A program made the translations under genes and the position numbers. 45,926 bases of DNA from Paludibacteraceae bacterium (GTDB lineage: Bacteria; Bacteroidota; Bacteroidia; Bacteroidales; Paludibacteraceae): NCBI GenBank assembly GCA_018056165.1, contig JAGPGD010000014.1, forward strand, positions 1 to 45,926, given 5' to 3'. Below the pieces are notes generated by a model. The model saw only the letters and a program-made list of their open reading frames with translations, was not told the DNA's origin and did no database searches. Below are positions 34,525-44,944 of the stretch, piece by piece; the stretch's first letter is position 1; each line of letters starts with the position of its first letter.

Positions 34525-34628
34525 TACTTTTTTGAAGGCAAAAATAAAAGAAAAAAGTTGAATTAAGTGCACAAAATTTTAGAAAATTAAATTAAGTGAT
34601 AATAAAATGAGGCATAAAATATAAAAAA

Positions 34629-34660
34629 CGAAACAGTAATAAATAGTTTTTACTGTTTCG
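34629..34660 (-). terminator. terminator after the CDGSH gene
   Basis: CGAAACAGTA (34629-34638) and TACTGTTTCG (34651-34660) form a perfect 10-bp stem. On the minus strand it runs directly into TTTTTT. It lies 27 bp past the CDGSH-protein stop. Confidence 0.8.
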
Positions 34661-34687
34661 TCAGGATAAAAAATTTTACATTAACAA

Positions 34688-34873
34688 TTAATCAAATTCT
34701 ATATCATGATGAGAACCATCGCAAAAAGGCTTATTTTTACTGTGTCCACATCTGCATAAAGCAGTTTTTCCAACTAATTCTTTTTCCTCGCCCGATGGCA
34801 AAATTAATTTAACGTTACCGTTTATAACATACGGGCCGCCTTTCATTACTTTTATTGAAATTTCATTTTCCAT
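34688..34873 (-). CDS. CDGSH iron-sulfur domain protein
   Basis: 61 residues. The C-terminal half has the full CDGSH motif CRCGHSKNKPFCDGSH (40-55), whose three Cys and one His bind a 2Fe-2S cluster. No membrane anchor, unlike mitoNEET. Probably an electron-transfer or redox sensor protein. It has its own terminator and a 100-bp upstream gap, so it looks monocistronic. Confidence 0.93.
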   Translation of the reverse strand: MENEISIKVMKGGPYVINGNVKLILPSGEEKELVGKTALCRCGHSKNKPFCDGSHHDIEFD

Positions 34874-34982
34874 GATTTTTTGTTTTTAAATGTTATTTAT
34901 ATAAAAACAATTTCAACAATAAAAAGTTTCAGGTAAAATTAACATTATTAAAACATTAATGTTAAAAATTGAAAATAAAATT

Positions 34983-36395
34983 TTAATGTAAATTATTTTG
35001 AATAAATTTTATCTCACAATTACGCAACTCTATGGTTTTTTTGTCTATTAAGTCTTCCTGATCGGTGATTTCTTTTTCCAATGCTAATATTTTCAGGGCA
35101 AGTTCTTGCTTTTTATTTTCATTTTGATCATATTGCAATCGCAATTCCTGCAACTGCATTTTCTTATTCTGCAAATCGGTATTTAATTTGTTTAGTTCGT
35201 ACCAACGTTGTATGGATTCTTTACTTCGAAATTGCGTGACATCTGTATAAATTAAAGTATCATTTATTATAAAACTAAATTTTTTTTCAGACTCAAAAAT
35301 ATTTTCTTTATTCTCTTTTTCCATGTGATAATCAACACGATGTACCTTCCTAAATGTTTTTAGTTTTGCTACTTCTCGAATTGAATCTAAATTATTAGAG
35401 CGAATAATTTTTTTTGTTTCATTAGGAACAAAGGTAAAAATAGTAACTTTCCCTTCGGGCAAAAAACGATCGGTAGCAAACCAACCTATATTATGCAATT
35501 CATCAATCACCATCATATAGTCATTATAAGGCGAATTGTAAGGCATTCCGATATTGTCAGGAATGAAAAAATCGTTTTCTGATGGAACATAACGGGTAAT
35601 AAAAATGTCATATCCTCCTATGGAATTTTCACCATCAGATGCAAAATATAGGGTAAGTCCATCCAACATAAGGAAAGGATAATTTTCATTGGCTGAAGTA
35701 TTAATTTGATTGGAAACAGGCTTAGGATCAGACCACTTTTCTAATAATTTGTAACAAGTAAAAATATCCATTTGCCCACGAATAGAATCAGAAAAATACA
35801 TTCTGTCTTGACGTTCAGTAGTATAAACTATTTTTTCTTCCGCTCGATTTTTTAATTGAATGGGACTGGCAGTAAGAGAACCTAATTCATGAGTAAAATT
35901 ATAAAAATTTAGAAATTTACTTTTATCTACTATCATACTATCTATTATTGAAATATCATCTACTCTTTGAATAAAATTTTCAGCCAATTGTGCTCTTTTC
36001 AATGCAAGTTTGATTTTATCATAATCTGCATCATTTTCTTTTAAGGTAGTAAGGTATCCTTGATAAGCATTTGCAGATTCTGAAAAACGATAAGCTTTCA
36101 TGTACAATTCACCTAAATATTTGTTTCGTAAAGGATATTTTGTTCCAGCACGTTCAAAATATGTGATAGCATTTTCATCATCATTTAGTTCATAACAGCA
36201 ACGTGCATAACGATAATTATATAAAGCACTTTTTGGATTTCGTCGTAACAAAGTTTCATAAGCTTTTTTTGCTTCGAGATATTTTTTTTGCTGAAACAAA
36301 TTATCTGCCTCCTGGGGTGTTTGTCCCAATACTGAAAAGGAAACAAGTAATAATAATATAGAAAATAATCGGTATTTTTTTTGTAAGTTAATCAT
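34983..36395 (-). CDS. periplasmic TPR / WD40-like beta-propeller protein
   Basis: 470 residues starting at MINLQKKYR, with signal peptide (to VLGQ about 25). TPR repeats occupy about 30-130 (ADNLFQQKKYLEAKKAYETL and AITYFERAG). A PD40/WD40-like beta-propeller region has YPFLMLDGLTLYFASDGEN (about 235-253) and DIFITRY. A C-terminal coiled coil (about 400-455) follows. This layout resembles PorE-like and OmpA-associated Bacteroidota envelope proteins but lacks a visible OmpA domain. It sits 54 bp from the AsmA-like gene on the same strand. Role in the cell envelope is inferred. Confidence 0.75.
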   Translation of the reverse strand: MINLQKKYRLFSILLLLVSFSVLGQTPQEADNLFQQKKYLEAKKAYETLLRRNPKSALYNYRYARCCYELNDDENAITYFERAGTKYPLRNKYLGELYMKAYRFSESANAYQGYLTTLKENDADYDKIKLALKRAQLAENFIQRVDDISIIDSMIVDKSKFLNFYNFTHELGSLTASPIQLKNRAEEKIVYTTERQDRMYFSDSIRGQMDIFTCYKLLEKWSDPKPVSNQINTSANENYPFLMLDGLTLYFASDGENSIGGYDIFITRYVPSENDFFIPDNIGMPYNSPYNDYMMVIDELHNIGWFATDRFLPEGKVTIFTFVPNETKKIIRSNNLDSIREVAKLKTFRKVHRVDYHMEKENKENIFESEKKFSFIINDTLIYTDVTQFRSKESIQRWYELNKLNTDLQNKKMQLQELRLQYDQNENKKQELALKILALEKEITDQEDLIDKKTIELRNCEIKFIQNNLH

Positions 36396-36449
36396 CATTT
36401 AAAAATCGTTTAACAACTATTTTAAAAACGAATTCAGTTAAAAATGGAT

Positions 36450-39149
36450 TTATTGCAAATTTTTTGTCGCATTTTGGATAATTTTTTGGGCTTCAGCTTC
36501 TGCTTCACTATTTATTTGATCAACTTTTTTCTGGGCTTCGTCCAATAATTTTTTTGCAGTAGTTTCAGCTACTTTTTTAGCCACAGGATTTGTAGCCTTT
36601 GCAACAAGGGCATCGCTTTCTTTCCGAGCCTCTTCAAGAATTTTTTCACTTTTTTTCTGAGCCTCTAATCGAATTTTATCAGCTTGTTGTTGGGCTTCCT
36701 GTAAAGCTTTTTCTTTTTGTTTTTGAGCCTTTTCTAATGCTTCTTGTTTGGCTTTATCTACTTGTTTTGCTACTTCGGCTTCTACTTTTAATTTTGTTTC
36801 ATCTACTATTTCACTTAAAGTATTCATGACATCCAACTTAATTTTTGGTTTATCATAAGTACCTGTAATGTTGACTTTTACAGTAGAAAAACGTCCTATA
36901 TTCACCTGATCAGGTAATTGGATAATTCCCTGAAAATCAATTTCTTTGTTTAGGCTCGAACTACCACCTAAATTCATTTTTATATTTGAAATTTTAAAAT
37001 CAAAAGGTTTTATAAAGATTTTACCGTTCAATATTTCAAATTTTAAAGCAATATCTTTTAAAGTTGGTTGCATAAATTCAGGACGATTCAAATTATTAGC
37101 CAAAGCATTGAAAATAGGAGAATTTTTTATTCCAACTGCTCTGGTTGAAAAAACGCCGTTTGCATTTAATGATGTTAAATCTAAACTCATATCATTCTTT
37201 AAATTTGCATCAAGCGACAGATTTGTTGAAAATTTTCCATCAGTATTTTTCAAAAATGGAACCAGTTTTTCCATAAATCCTATTTGAGTAAAAATTTTAT
37301 TAATAACAACACTATCAATGTTTAAATCTACTTTTAATTTTGGATTTTCTGGCAATAAAGTACTGTACAAACCTTTTGCTAAGATATTTCCACCAAAAGC
37401 CTGTAATGCAACATTTTGAAGTTTCAATTCTCCATTTTCAATTTCTAATTTCCCTTTAATGTTTTCAAAAATCATTTTATCAAACTTCACTTTATTTAAG
37501 TCAGCATTTACAATAAAGTTTATATTTTTGGGAATTTCCAAAACTTTCTTTTCTGTTGCACTTTCGTTATCGGGCTGTGATGTAATAAAATCATTTAAAT
37601 TGAGATAAGAAGACTGTGCATTTAATTGACCACTTAAAGTTTTGTTTTTTAATAAGTAAGCTATTATGTTTTCAAGCTTTCCTTGAGCTGATAAATTGTT
37701 TTCACCTATTTTTAGCCCTGATAATGATAAATTTACAAATGAAGGATTCATCAATAAACTCGCATTATTAATGGTGATTTCCTGTGGATAAAGATTTACA
37801 TCTTTCATTAAAAACCTTTCCAAATTTAGTTTCCCTTGAAAATTAAATTTATCATATTGATTATTTTCAATATACGACATTCGTCCATTTAAACTGGCAT
37901 CTATATCAAGAAGTCCATTCAATTTGGTTTTATCACCAAGTGGATAAAAATCTTTAATTTTATCCATTTCAATTTTTCCTTGAGCAACTACCTGAATTTG
38001 TGGATCAGAAACAGGGGTTAAAATTCGGCACGAAACAAAAAAGGGTTGTTTATCTAATACAAATGAAACCTTAGAAATATCCACCACTGTTTTATCTAAA
38101 TTACCATCAGGATGGAATATTTGAGTAGCTATTTGGATATTCTGAACAGCTTTAGGTAAAGAAGGATAACGAAACCAGCCATCATCTACATTTAATTTTA
38201 AGTTAAAAGAAGGATAATTATCTTCTTTCATTTGCCCTTTTACTGAGGCATCAAGAGAAATTTTACCATCCGCTTTTAATTCTTTGAATGATTGATAATA
38301 CAAAGCAGGTATCAATGACAAAATCGACTTAAAATCAACTTTATCAGCCAATAATTTTAAATCCATATCAAATCCATCATCCAAAACTTTCAACCAACCA
38401 TTTATAGAAAAAGGAAGAGCATTAATGAGAATTGAATTATCACTCAATTTAAACATCATGTTATTCAAATCAGCATCAACATCTACTTTTAATTTTACAT
38501 TAGCTTTTGAAAGATATGCCACATTGTTCATCCAAAAACTCAAAGAATCAATTCTGGTATCGGTTTCCAACAATGAGCTGTCAGCAGTCAAATCACCACT
38601 GGTATGATGATTCAAATTGCAGACTTGAATTTTCATATTTCCTTGTTCATCAAGATAAGTCAAATTTATATTTTGCAAAATGACATCTTTTAATTTTAAA
38701 TGAAAATTCATTTTTGAAGTATCTTTTTCAGCTTCTGGTTTTTCTTTAACTATATTCCAATTTGCTTTTCCATCAGGTAAAACATGAGCTTTTACTTGAG
38801 AATTGGCCAAAAGAATTTTTGAAATATCGTAACCTGTATCGGAAAAAAAACTTTTTAAATTCACTACTGCTTCAATTTTTTCAGTAGCCAATAAAGTATC
38901 CTTTTCAAATTCATCTATTCCAATGATTTTCAAGTTTTTAATTTGTATAGAAGCATTGGGGAAACGACGTATGAAACTTAGCTGAATTTTATCGAAATCA
39001 ATATGAGCAATTAATTGCTTGTTTAATTGTTGCTTTGTAAAATCAACAATTTTACCTTTAAAAACAAAAGGCAAACACAATAATATTATAAAAAACAATG
39101 CAATAACTGCTAAAATAATCCACAGTTTACGCCATTTAGATGTTTTCAT
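36450..39149 (-). CDS. AsmA-like large envelope protein
   Basis: 899 residues. One N-terminal transmembrane segment (about 9-30), then the AsmA start pattern (KFDKIQLSFIRRFPNASIQI-like, here HIDFDKIQLSFIRRFPN) and repeated beta-strand segments. The AsmA C-terminal part is near 655-760 (LNANGVFSTRAVGIKNSPIF). The last about 110 residues are an Ala/Lys/Gln/Glu-rich coiled coil, which is unusual and specific to the Bacteroidota subset. AsmA-type proteins are thought to bridge inner and outer membranes for lipid transport. It is divergent from the first CDF exporter. Confidence 0.85.
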   Translation of the reverse strand: MKTSKWRKLWIILAVIALFFIILLCLPFVFKGKIVDFTKQQLNKQLIAHIDFDKIQLSFIRRFPNASIQIKNLKIIGIDEFEKDTLLATEKIEAVVNLKSFFSDTGYDISKILLANSQVKAHVLPDGKANWNIVKEKPEAEKDTSKMNFHLKLKDVILQNINLTYLDEQGNMKIQVCNLNHHTSGDLTADSSLLETDTRIDSLSFWMNNVAYLSKANVKLKVDVDADLNNMMFKLSDNSILINALPFSINGWLKVLDDGFDMDLKLLADKVDFKSILSLIPALYYQSFKELKADGKISLDASVKGQMKEDNYPSFNLKLNVDDGWFRYPSLPKAVQNIQIATQIFHPDGNLDKTVVDISKVSFVLDKQPFFVSCRILTPVSDPQIQVVAQGKIEMDKIKDFYPLGDKTKLNGLLDIDASLNGRMSYIENNQYDKFNFQGKLNLERFLMKDVNLYPQEITINNASLLMNPSFVNLSLSGLKIGENNLSAQGKLENIIAYLLKNKTLSGQLNAQSSYLNLNDFITSQPDNESATEKKVLEIPKNINFIVNADLNKVKFDKMIFENIKGKLEIENGELKLQNVALQAFGGNILAKGLYSTLLPENPKLKVDLNIDSVVINKIFTQIGFMEKLVPFLKNTDGKFSTNLSLDANLKNDMSLDLTSLNANGVFSTRAVGIKNSPIFNALANNLNRPEFMQPTLKDIALKFEILNGKIFIKPFDFKISNIKMNLGGSSSLNKEIDFQGIIQLPDQVNIGRFSTVKVNITGTYDKPKIKLDVMNTLSEIVDETKLKVEAEVAKQVDKAKQEALEKAQKQKEKALQEAQQQADKIRLEAQKKSEKILEEARKESDALVAKATNPVAKKVAETTAKKLLDEAQKKVDQINSEAEAEAQKIIQNATKNLQ

Positions 39150-39183
39150 ATTTTTCTGAATTTAAAATGATTGATTTATTTTT

Positions 39184-39191
39184 CAAAGATA
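39184..39191 (-). promoter_or_regulatory. candidate -7 box for the AsmA-like gene
   Basis: TATCTTTG on the minus strand (39191 down to 39184) matches TAnnTTTG, 34 bp before the start codon. A -33 box at the usual distance was not clear. Confidence 0.35.
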
Positions 39192-39256
39192 GGATTAATT
39201 TAACAAAAAATAGAATAATTAAGTGATGCTTTTTCAATCAATTTAATCAAAAAACA

Positions 39257-39264
39257 TACCTTTG
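39257..39264 (+). promoter_or_regulatory. candidate -7 box for the CDF exporter gene
   Basis: TACCTTTG matches TAnnTTTG and would give a leader of about 70 nt before the start at 39342. No strong -33 element was seen. Confidence 0.35.
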
Positions 39265-39341
39265 TATTTTAAAAAAGTAAACATTTTAACTAAATTTTAA
39301 AAGTTTTTTTCGTAATCATTTTTCCAAAAACATAACTAATC

Positions 39342-40244
39342 ATGTTGCATCACGAACATCAAGATTATCAAAAACATAACGATATAAAAAATATTAAGAC
39401 AGCTTTTTTTCTTAATTTTGGATTTACCATTTTTGAAATATTGGGAGGTATTTTTACTAACAGTATTGCCATTGTTTCAGATGCCGTACATGATTTAGGC
39501 GACAGTCTTTCGCTGGCTTTGGCATGGTATTTTCAGAAGAAATCCAAAAAAAGCAGTGACAAATCTTATTCATACGGTTACAAACGATTTTCGTTGCTGG
39601 GAGCAATTTTTAATTCTATCATTCTTTTAGTAGGAAGTTTTATTATTCTTTATACTGCTATTCCACGTTTGATTCATCCTGAACAACCTTATGTAAAAGG
39701 AATGTTTTTCTTTGCCATTGTAGGAATTTTGGTAAACGGGAGTGCTCTTCTTCAGTTGAAAAAAGGTGATTCGTTAAATGAAAAAGTAGTTTCACTTCAC
39801 ATGCTAGAAGATGTACTTGGCTGGGCAGCTATTTTAATTGGCACCATTATTATGTATTTCTGGAAAGTTCCTGTTGTTGATGCCGTCCTTTCCATTATAA
39901 TTGCTGTTTTTATTTTATACAATGTTCTAAAAAATTTGCGAAAAAGTTTACACATCATTTTACAGGGAATTCCTTATGAAGTAGATTCCGAAGTTATCAA
40001 TCAATATCTTTTGAGTCAAGAAGAAGTGGAAAGCGTTCACGATTTACATATCTGGTCTATTGATGGCACTTACAACATACTTACCGTTCATATTGTTTTA
40101 AAACAATCCACGCCCATGAGCAAGATAGCCCTGTTAAAAAAAAAGTATCGCAGTGGACTTACATCGCTTGGCATTGAGCACGCCACCATTGAATTTGAAA
40201 CCTCCGAAGAGCATTGTTCAATGGAGCAATGTGTAAGTGAATAA
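39342..40244 (+). CDS. cation diffusion facilitator exporter (CzcD-like)
   Basis: 300 residues with six membrane segments (about 20-205). The His-Asp zinc site is shared by DAVHDLGDS (TM2) and HMLEDVLGW (TM5), the CzcD/ZitB pattern. The C-terminal cytosolic domain (about 208-290) ends in EHCSMEQC. A His-rich start (HHEHQDYQKH) may bind metal. It exports Zn2+ or a related ion in exchange for protons. Divergent from the AsmA-like gene; followed 200 bp later by a second, distinct CDF. Confidence 0.9.
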   Translation: MLHHEHQDYQKHNDIKNIKTAFFLNFGFTIFEILGGIFTNSIAIVSDAVHDLGDSLSLALAWYFQKKSKKSSDKSYSYGYKRFSLLGAIFNSIILLVGSFIILYTAIPRLIHPEQPYVKGMFFFAIVGILVNGSALLQLKKGDSLNEKVVSLHMLEDVLGWAAILIGTIIMYFWKVPVVDAVLSIIIAVFILYNVLKNLRKSLHIILQGIPYEVDSEVINQYLLSQEEVESVHDLHIWSIDGTYNILTVHIVLKQSTPMSKIALLKKKYRSGLTSLGIEHATIEFETSEEHCSMEQCVSE

Positions 40245-40445
40245 TTTAGAATGATTTAAAACATTATTTATTCTCTTTATAAATTAGCTTCTCAAAACAA
40301 AATAATTAAGAAAATGTCCTTTTAATGATTATTTTTGTAAGATTAAGCAAAAATAATTGTGACACAAGCTGAGTAAAATAATTTTATGCTTCAGCAAAAT
40401 ATTTTATTAGCAAAATCCATATAGCCTTATTAATATACCAAGTGT

Positions 40446-41363
40446 ATGGAAAATCAAGAGAGGACAGCACAAGCTATTCATGTTACGTGGGTAGGTTTTT
40501 GGACAAATTTCATTTTAACTATTTTTAAACTATTAGCAGGTTTTTTCGGCAAAAGTACTGCCATGATTGCTGATGGTGTGCATTCGTTGTCTGATTTTAT
40601 AACTGATGTAATTGTTATTGTATTTATTGGAATTTCAGGAAAAGAACGCGATAAAGACCATCAATATGGACATGGAAAATTTGAAACGTTTGCTTCATTT
40701 CTGGTAAGTTTAGCATTGGTAGTAGTAGGAGTATTTATTTTTTTGAATGGACTTACAAAAGTAATTCAAATTATTAAAGGGAATGTAATAGAACCGCCTT
40801 CGATGATAGCTTTTGTAGCTGCTTTAGTAAGTATCGTGACAAAAGAATGGGTATATCGTTATACAGTAAAAACAGGCAAGAAAATTGATAATCAAGCTGT
40901 TATAGCAAATGCTTGGCATCATCGCTCGGATGCATTTTCTTCCCTTGGTACAGGTATAGGTATCGGCGGAGCAATTTTTTTCGGGGAACAAGCTCGGATA
41001 TTAGATCCCATAGCTGGAATTATTGTGAGCTTTTTTATTGTTCAAGTGGCAATTAAAATTTTAGTACCCAGTGTAAATGAATTACTTGAACGTTCACTTC
41101 CAGAAGAAACCGAAAAAGAAATTTTTCAAATTCTCGAAACAAATCCTGAAATATTATCATATCATAATTTAAAAACTCGTAAAATTGGAAATATATTTGC
41201 CATTGATGTTCACATCAAATTAGACCCTTCCACTACTTTTGTACGTTCGCACGAGGTTGCCACAGACATTGAAAATAAACTTCGAAATCGTTTTGGGAAA
41301 CAAACCATTATCAACATTCATACAGAACCTTTTAATGAAGAAAAAGATAAAAAAATGAAATAA
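40446..41363 (+). CDS. cation diffusion facilitator exporter (FieF-like)
   Basis: 305 residues. ADGVHSLSDFITD (TM2) and HHRSDAFSSLG (TM5) give the HxxxD/HxxxD four-ligand type of FieF/YiiP, and DHQYGHGKFE is the conserved loop after TM2. The C-terminal cytoplasmic domain includes HEVATDIENKL and a final INIHTEP motif. This sub-type usually moves Fe2+, Zn2+ or Mn2+. It is in tandem with the CzcD-like exporter but differs in its metal-site sequence, so the two likely do not duplicate each other's role. Confidence 0.9.
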   Translation: MENQERTAQAIHVTWVGFWTNFILTIFKLLAGFFGKSTAMIADGVHSLSDFITDVIVIVFIGISGKERDKDHQYGHGKFETFASFLVSLALVVVGVFIFLNGLTKVIQIIKGNVIEPPSMIAFVAALVSIVTKEWVYRYTVKTGKKIDNQAVIANAWHHRSDAFSSLGTGIGIGGAIFFGEQARILDPIAGIIVSFFIVQVAIKILVPSVNELLERSLPEETEKEIFQILETNPEILSYHNLKTRKIGNIFAIDVHIKLDPSTTFVRSHEVATDIENKLRNRFGKQTIINIHTEPFNEEKDKKMK

Positions 41364-41608
41364 ATTTGACAGGATTTATTAGAATAAAGAAAATTATTCT
41401 TTTTAACTGTTCGGCAAGACGTTATAAAAAGCAGTATAAGCATACAAATTCAAAGAAAACAATCCCCGCATTTAATAAGATAATAAAGTTGGAAGAAAAA
41501 AAATTTTTAGCGTTATGAATGTTTTCAAGTTTTATTCACGTTTTTATTCATTATATTATAAAACTTGAACTTGGATATGCTGAAAATCAAATAAATAGAA
41601 AATTATTG

Positions 41609-41692
41609 TGCGCAGAATGAGACTCGAACTCACACGCCGAAACCGGCACTACCCCCTCAAAGTAGCGCGTCTACCTATTCCGCCATCTGCGC
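41609..41692 (-). tRNA. tRNA-Leu (anticodon GAG)
   Basis: An 84-nt gene on the minus strand. The acceptor stem GCGCAGA pairs with TCTGCGC, followed by discriminator A at 41609. The D-arm has TGGCGGAATAGGTAGACGC, the anticodon loop reads TTGAGGG (anticodon GAG), a long variable arm typical of class II tRNAs is present, and the T-loop is GTTCGAGTC. CCA is not encoded. Tandem with the next tRNA-Leu. Confidence 0.95.
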
Positions 41693-41720
41693 AAAATTTT
41701 AAAGATAATTCTCAATTTTG

Positions 41721-41804
41721 TGCCCAAAACAGGACTCGAACCTGCACAGCCTTGCAGCTACTAGTCCCTGAAACTAGCGCGTCTACCAATTCCGCCATTT
41801 GGGC
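41721..41804 (-). tRNA. tRNA-Leu (anticodon CAG)
   Basis: 84 nt on the minus strand. The acceptor stem GCCCAAA pairs with TTTGGGC (one G-T region), discriminator A at 41721. The anticodon stem-loop CTAGT-TTCAGGG-ACTAG gives anticodon CAG. Long variable arm, T-loop GTTCGAGTC. CCA not encoded. 28 bp upstream of the other tRNA-Leu in the transcription direction. Confidence 0.95.
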
Positions 41805-42061
41805 TTAAAAATTTTTTCTTCAATATCTCTGTTTCTAAAAAGGATAGAGTTCTATTCAAAAGGCATTAAAAAACTTAGCAAAGATACATTTTTTTACCAA
41901 TTGCCAAAAACTTTAAAAGTAAAAAATTGTTGTTTAAAGGTAGCTAACAAATTTATAATTATATTTGTACATGTAATTTTAATTATTCTTTCATCCGAAA
42001 ATTATTGTATTAATTTTTATAAATTATTGATTATTATAATAAAACAAGTTATTTTAAAAAT
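41805..42061. other. AT-rich spacer before the peptidase gene
   Basis: About 260 bp with no supported gene. It should hold the promoters of the minus-strand tRNA-Leu pair and of the plus-strand peptidase gene; no clear consensus boxes were identified. Confidence 0.5.
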
Positions 42062-44896
42062 ATGAAGAAAAATATATGGTTCTTTTTTATTCTGTTTTTT
42101 GAAATAATAGGCAATTTGCAAGTTTTTGCAATACCTGCCTACCCCTACCCCATTAAAGTTACCCAGCCAGATGGAAGCGAAATAACCATCAAGATGAAAG
42201 GAGATGAATTTTATCATTATCATACTACATTGGACGGATATCCCATAAAAAAAGACAAAGATGGCTATTTTAAATATGCAAAAGTAGATAAAAAAGGGAA
42301 ATTTTCCCTCACCAATATAATAGCCCGTGAAATAGATAAACGTTCTACTGAAGAAAAGGAATTTATTAAGAATATTCCACAAAAATTTAATTATCAACAA
42401 TTTAACTTATCTGCACGAGTTCAACGCATTTCACATGCTCCTGCTGTTGCTTCAAGACAATATCCTTTAACAGGGAGTCCAAAATCGCTGGTTATTTTGG
42501 TAAATTTTTCTGATAATAGTTTTACTGTACCTCGACCTCAAGTTGCCTTCACAAACATGTTAAATCAACAAGGTTACTCTGAAAATGGAGCTACAGGATC
42601 TGCTCGTGATTATTTTCGAGATGCTTCCAATGGAGTGTTTGCACCACAATTTGATGTAGTAGGACCTTATACTTTACCCAATAAAATGGAGTATTATGGA
42701 GCTAATGGTTCGGATGGCTATGACAAAAATCCACGACAAATGATTATAGACGCTTGTAAATTAGCTGATCAAGATGGTGTAGATTTCAGTCAATATGATA
42801 CAGATCATGATGGTTTTGTAGATAATATTTTCGTATATTATGCTGGATACAATGAAGCAGAAGGAGCACCTGAAAATACTATCTGGCCTCATCGATGGAC
42901 ATTGGCAGATACAAGAACCAAATTTGATGGTGTTGTTATCTTTGATTATGCTTGTTCTTCTGAACTTCGTTCGTCGAGGGGAACAAATATGTGTGGCATT
43001 GGAACTTTTTGTCATGAATTTGGGCATGTATTAGGGTTACCAGACTATTACAACACTGAAAATGATGAAGCTTATACTCTGTCAGTATGGAACATTATGG
43101 ATGCTGGTGCTTATTTGAATAATGGAAAAACACCACCTACTTATGCTGCATTCGACAGATTTTATTTGAATTGGTTGATTCCTGAAGAGCTAAAATCACC
43201 ACAAAATGTCACTCTTGAAGCTTTAATTTCTAGTAATCAAGCTTTTTTAATTACTCAATATGGAAATCATAATTTAATAGGTAATAATCCATCACCAGTG
43301 GAATTTTTCATGCTGGAAAATCGTCAACAACAAAGTTGGGATGCTTTTCTTCCAGGACATGGTATGTTGATTACACACATTTATTATAATGCCAGCGATT
43401 GGGAAAACAATTCCCCAAATAATAACATGAATGCTATGGGCTACGATATTGTGGAAGCCGACGGAATGGCTTCCGAACATACTCGAGCAGGTGATCCTTT
43501 TCCGGGTTTGAGCAATGTTACTTCCTTTTCTCCTGTTTTACGTTCAGGCATTAATATTAATAAGCCATTAACCGATATTAAAGAACAAAATGGATTCATT
43601 ACTTTTAATTTTATAGGAGCTTATGTTCCTATTATAAATGTTGGAAAAAATAATTTTACTTCTTTTCAAACTGTACAAGGAACTCCTACCACTCCACAAG
43701 AAATAAAAGTTTATGGAAAAAATTTAAAAGATAACATTCATATTTCTTTTTCAGAGAACAATCATTTCGAAATGAAGCTGGCTGCAGAAGAAATCACCCA
43801 ATGGAGAAAACATATTGAACTCATACCTAATGATTCAATTGTTGACACTACGACGGTGCTGATTCGTTATAATCCTATTGTACCTTCCTATATTGACAAA
43901 CATTATGAAACACTGCTTTTGGAATCAAAAAATGCCGAAATAATAGAAATATCCTTAGTAGGATTTTCCACTCCTTATCTAACTGTTCCAGAAGCTCTTG
44001 AACCAAGTGAAATCACTACAAGTAGTTATATTGCTAATTGGGCATCTGTTGATGATGCAACAGGTTATTATTTAACTGCTTATACGATTTCCGAAGGAAT
44101 AACTATTTTAACAGAAAGTTTCGATAACGGCTTGACTGTACCACAAGATTGGCTCATTACAGCAAAAATATTAAATAATACTGCTACATATTCAGGAAAA
44201 GCTTTCCCGTCAATTCAGTTAAGTAATCCTAAAGAAATGATTCAAACAGAAAAATATGTGATTCCTGTTGACGAGTTATCTTTTTTTGTTGGATTAATTT
44301 CTGGAAATGTAAAAATATTAATTGAAGCATACGATGGAACTCAATGGCAAATAGTGGACACTTTATCGTTGTCTAATTCATTTAAAAAAACAAAAAGTTA
44401 TCCTTTTAATGAAGTAGATAATTTTATTCAATTCCGACTTACTTATCTGAATGGAACAGGTTCAGTAACAATAGATGATGTTTCAGTAAGTTTTTTGAAA
44501 AAAATTGAATTCAATGCTAAAAACAAATGGGTTACAGTCACTTCAGACACGATTATAAATCTGTTTCCTGACAGCGAATGTTTTTATAAAGTTCGGGCAA
44601 GCGACAAAACTTATTTGTATGAAAACATTACTGATTATTCCAATACTATTTCATTACGTACTGAAAAAGATACCGATGCAAGAAAATTAAGAGTCAAAGT
44701 TCATGAAGATAATTCCATTACGGTTTATGTTCCTCAAACTAATACAATGATTTACATCTATGACGTGATGGGAAGAACAATTGCTACTTATCTTGCTAAT
44801 TATAACATCATAAATATTGATGATTTGAAAAACCGACCACGAGGACAAGTGTACATTATTCAGGCAGGTAATCGACGAACAAAGATTTTGTTATAA
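42062..44896 (+). CDS. secreted M6-family metallopeptidase with type IX sorting domain
   Basis: 944 residues. Signal peptide 1-23 (ending QVFA). An N-terminal propeptide-like region leads to an M6 (immune inhibitor A-like) catalytic domain with zinc motif HEFGHVLGLPDYY (starting about 318) and WNIMDAG (the Met-turn). C-terminal parts include a beta-rich, fibronectin-III-like region (about 640-680) and a MAM/jelly-roll-like module. The last about 75 residues match a type IX C-terminal sorting domain: IYIYDVMGRTIATY, GQVYIIQAGNRRTKILL. It is exported across the outer membrane and likely degrades host or environmental protein. Not adjacent to other peptidase genes. Confidence 0.92.
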   Translation: MKKNIWFFFILFFEIIGNLQVFAIPAYPYPIKVTQPDGSEITIKMKGDEFYHYHTTLDGYPIKKDKDGYFKYAKVDKKGKFSLTNIIAREIDKRSTEEKEFIKNIPQKFNYQQFNLSARVQRISHAPAVASRQYPLTGSPKSLVILVNFSDNSFTVPRPQVAFTNMLNQQGYSENGATGSARDYFRDASNGVFAPQFDVVGPYTLPNKMEYYGANGSDGYDKNPRQMIIDACKLADQDGVDFSQYDTDHDGFVDNIFVYYAGYNEAEGAPENTIWPHRWTLADTRTKFDGVVIFDYACSSELRSSRGTNMCGIGTFCHEFGHVLGLPDYYNTENDEAYTLSVWNIMDAGAYLNNGKTPPTYAAFDRFYLNWLIPEELKSPQNVTLEALISSNQAFLITQYGNHNLIGNNPSPVEFFMLENRQQQSWDAFLPGHGMLITHIYYNASDWENNSPNNNMNAMGYDIVEADGMASEHTRAGDPFPGLSNVTSFSPVLRSGININKPLTDIKEQNGFITFNFIGAYVPIINVGKNNFTSFQTVQGTPTTPQEIKVYGKNLKDNIHISFSENNHFEMKLAAEEITQWRKHIELIPNDSIVDTTTVLIRYNPIVPSYIDKHYETLLLESKNAEIIEISLVGFSTPYLTVPEALEPSEITTSSYIANWASVDDATGYYLTAYTISEGITILTESFDNGLTVPQDWLITAKILNNTATYSGKAFPSIQLSNPKEMIQTEKYVIPVDELSFFVGLISGNVKILIEAYDGTQWQIVDTLSLSNSFKKTKSYPFNEVDNFIQFRLTYLNGTGSVTIDDVSVSFLKKIEFNAKNKWVTVTSDTIINLFPDSECFYKVRASDKTYLYENITDYSNTISLRTEKDTDARKLRVKVHEDNSITVYVPQTNTMIYIYDVMGRTIATYLANYNIINIDDLKNRPRGQVYIIQAGNRRTKILL

Positions 44897-44897
44897 G

Positions 44898-44932
44898 ATT
44901 TTTTGATTTTTCTCAAAAAATCAAAAAAATTT
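44898..44932 (+). terminator. AT-rich hairpin after the M6 peptidase gene
   Basis: GATTTTTTGATTTTT and AAAAAATCAAAAAAAT form a long A-T stem starting 2 bp after the stop. It is followed by TTTCTTAAT, so it resembles a weak rho-independent terminator. Confidence 0.55.
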
Positions 44933-44944
44933 CTTAATCCCAGA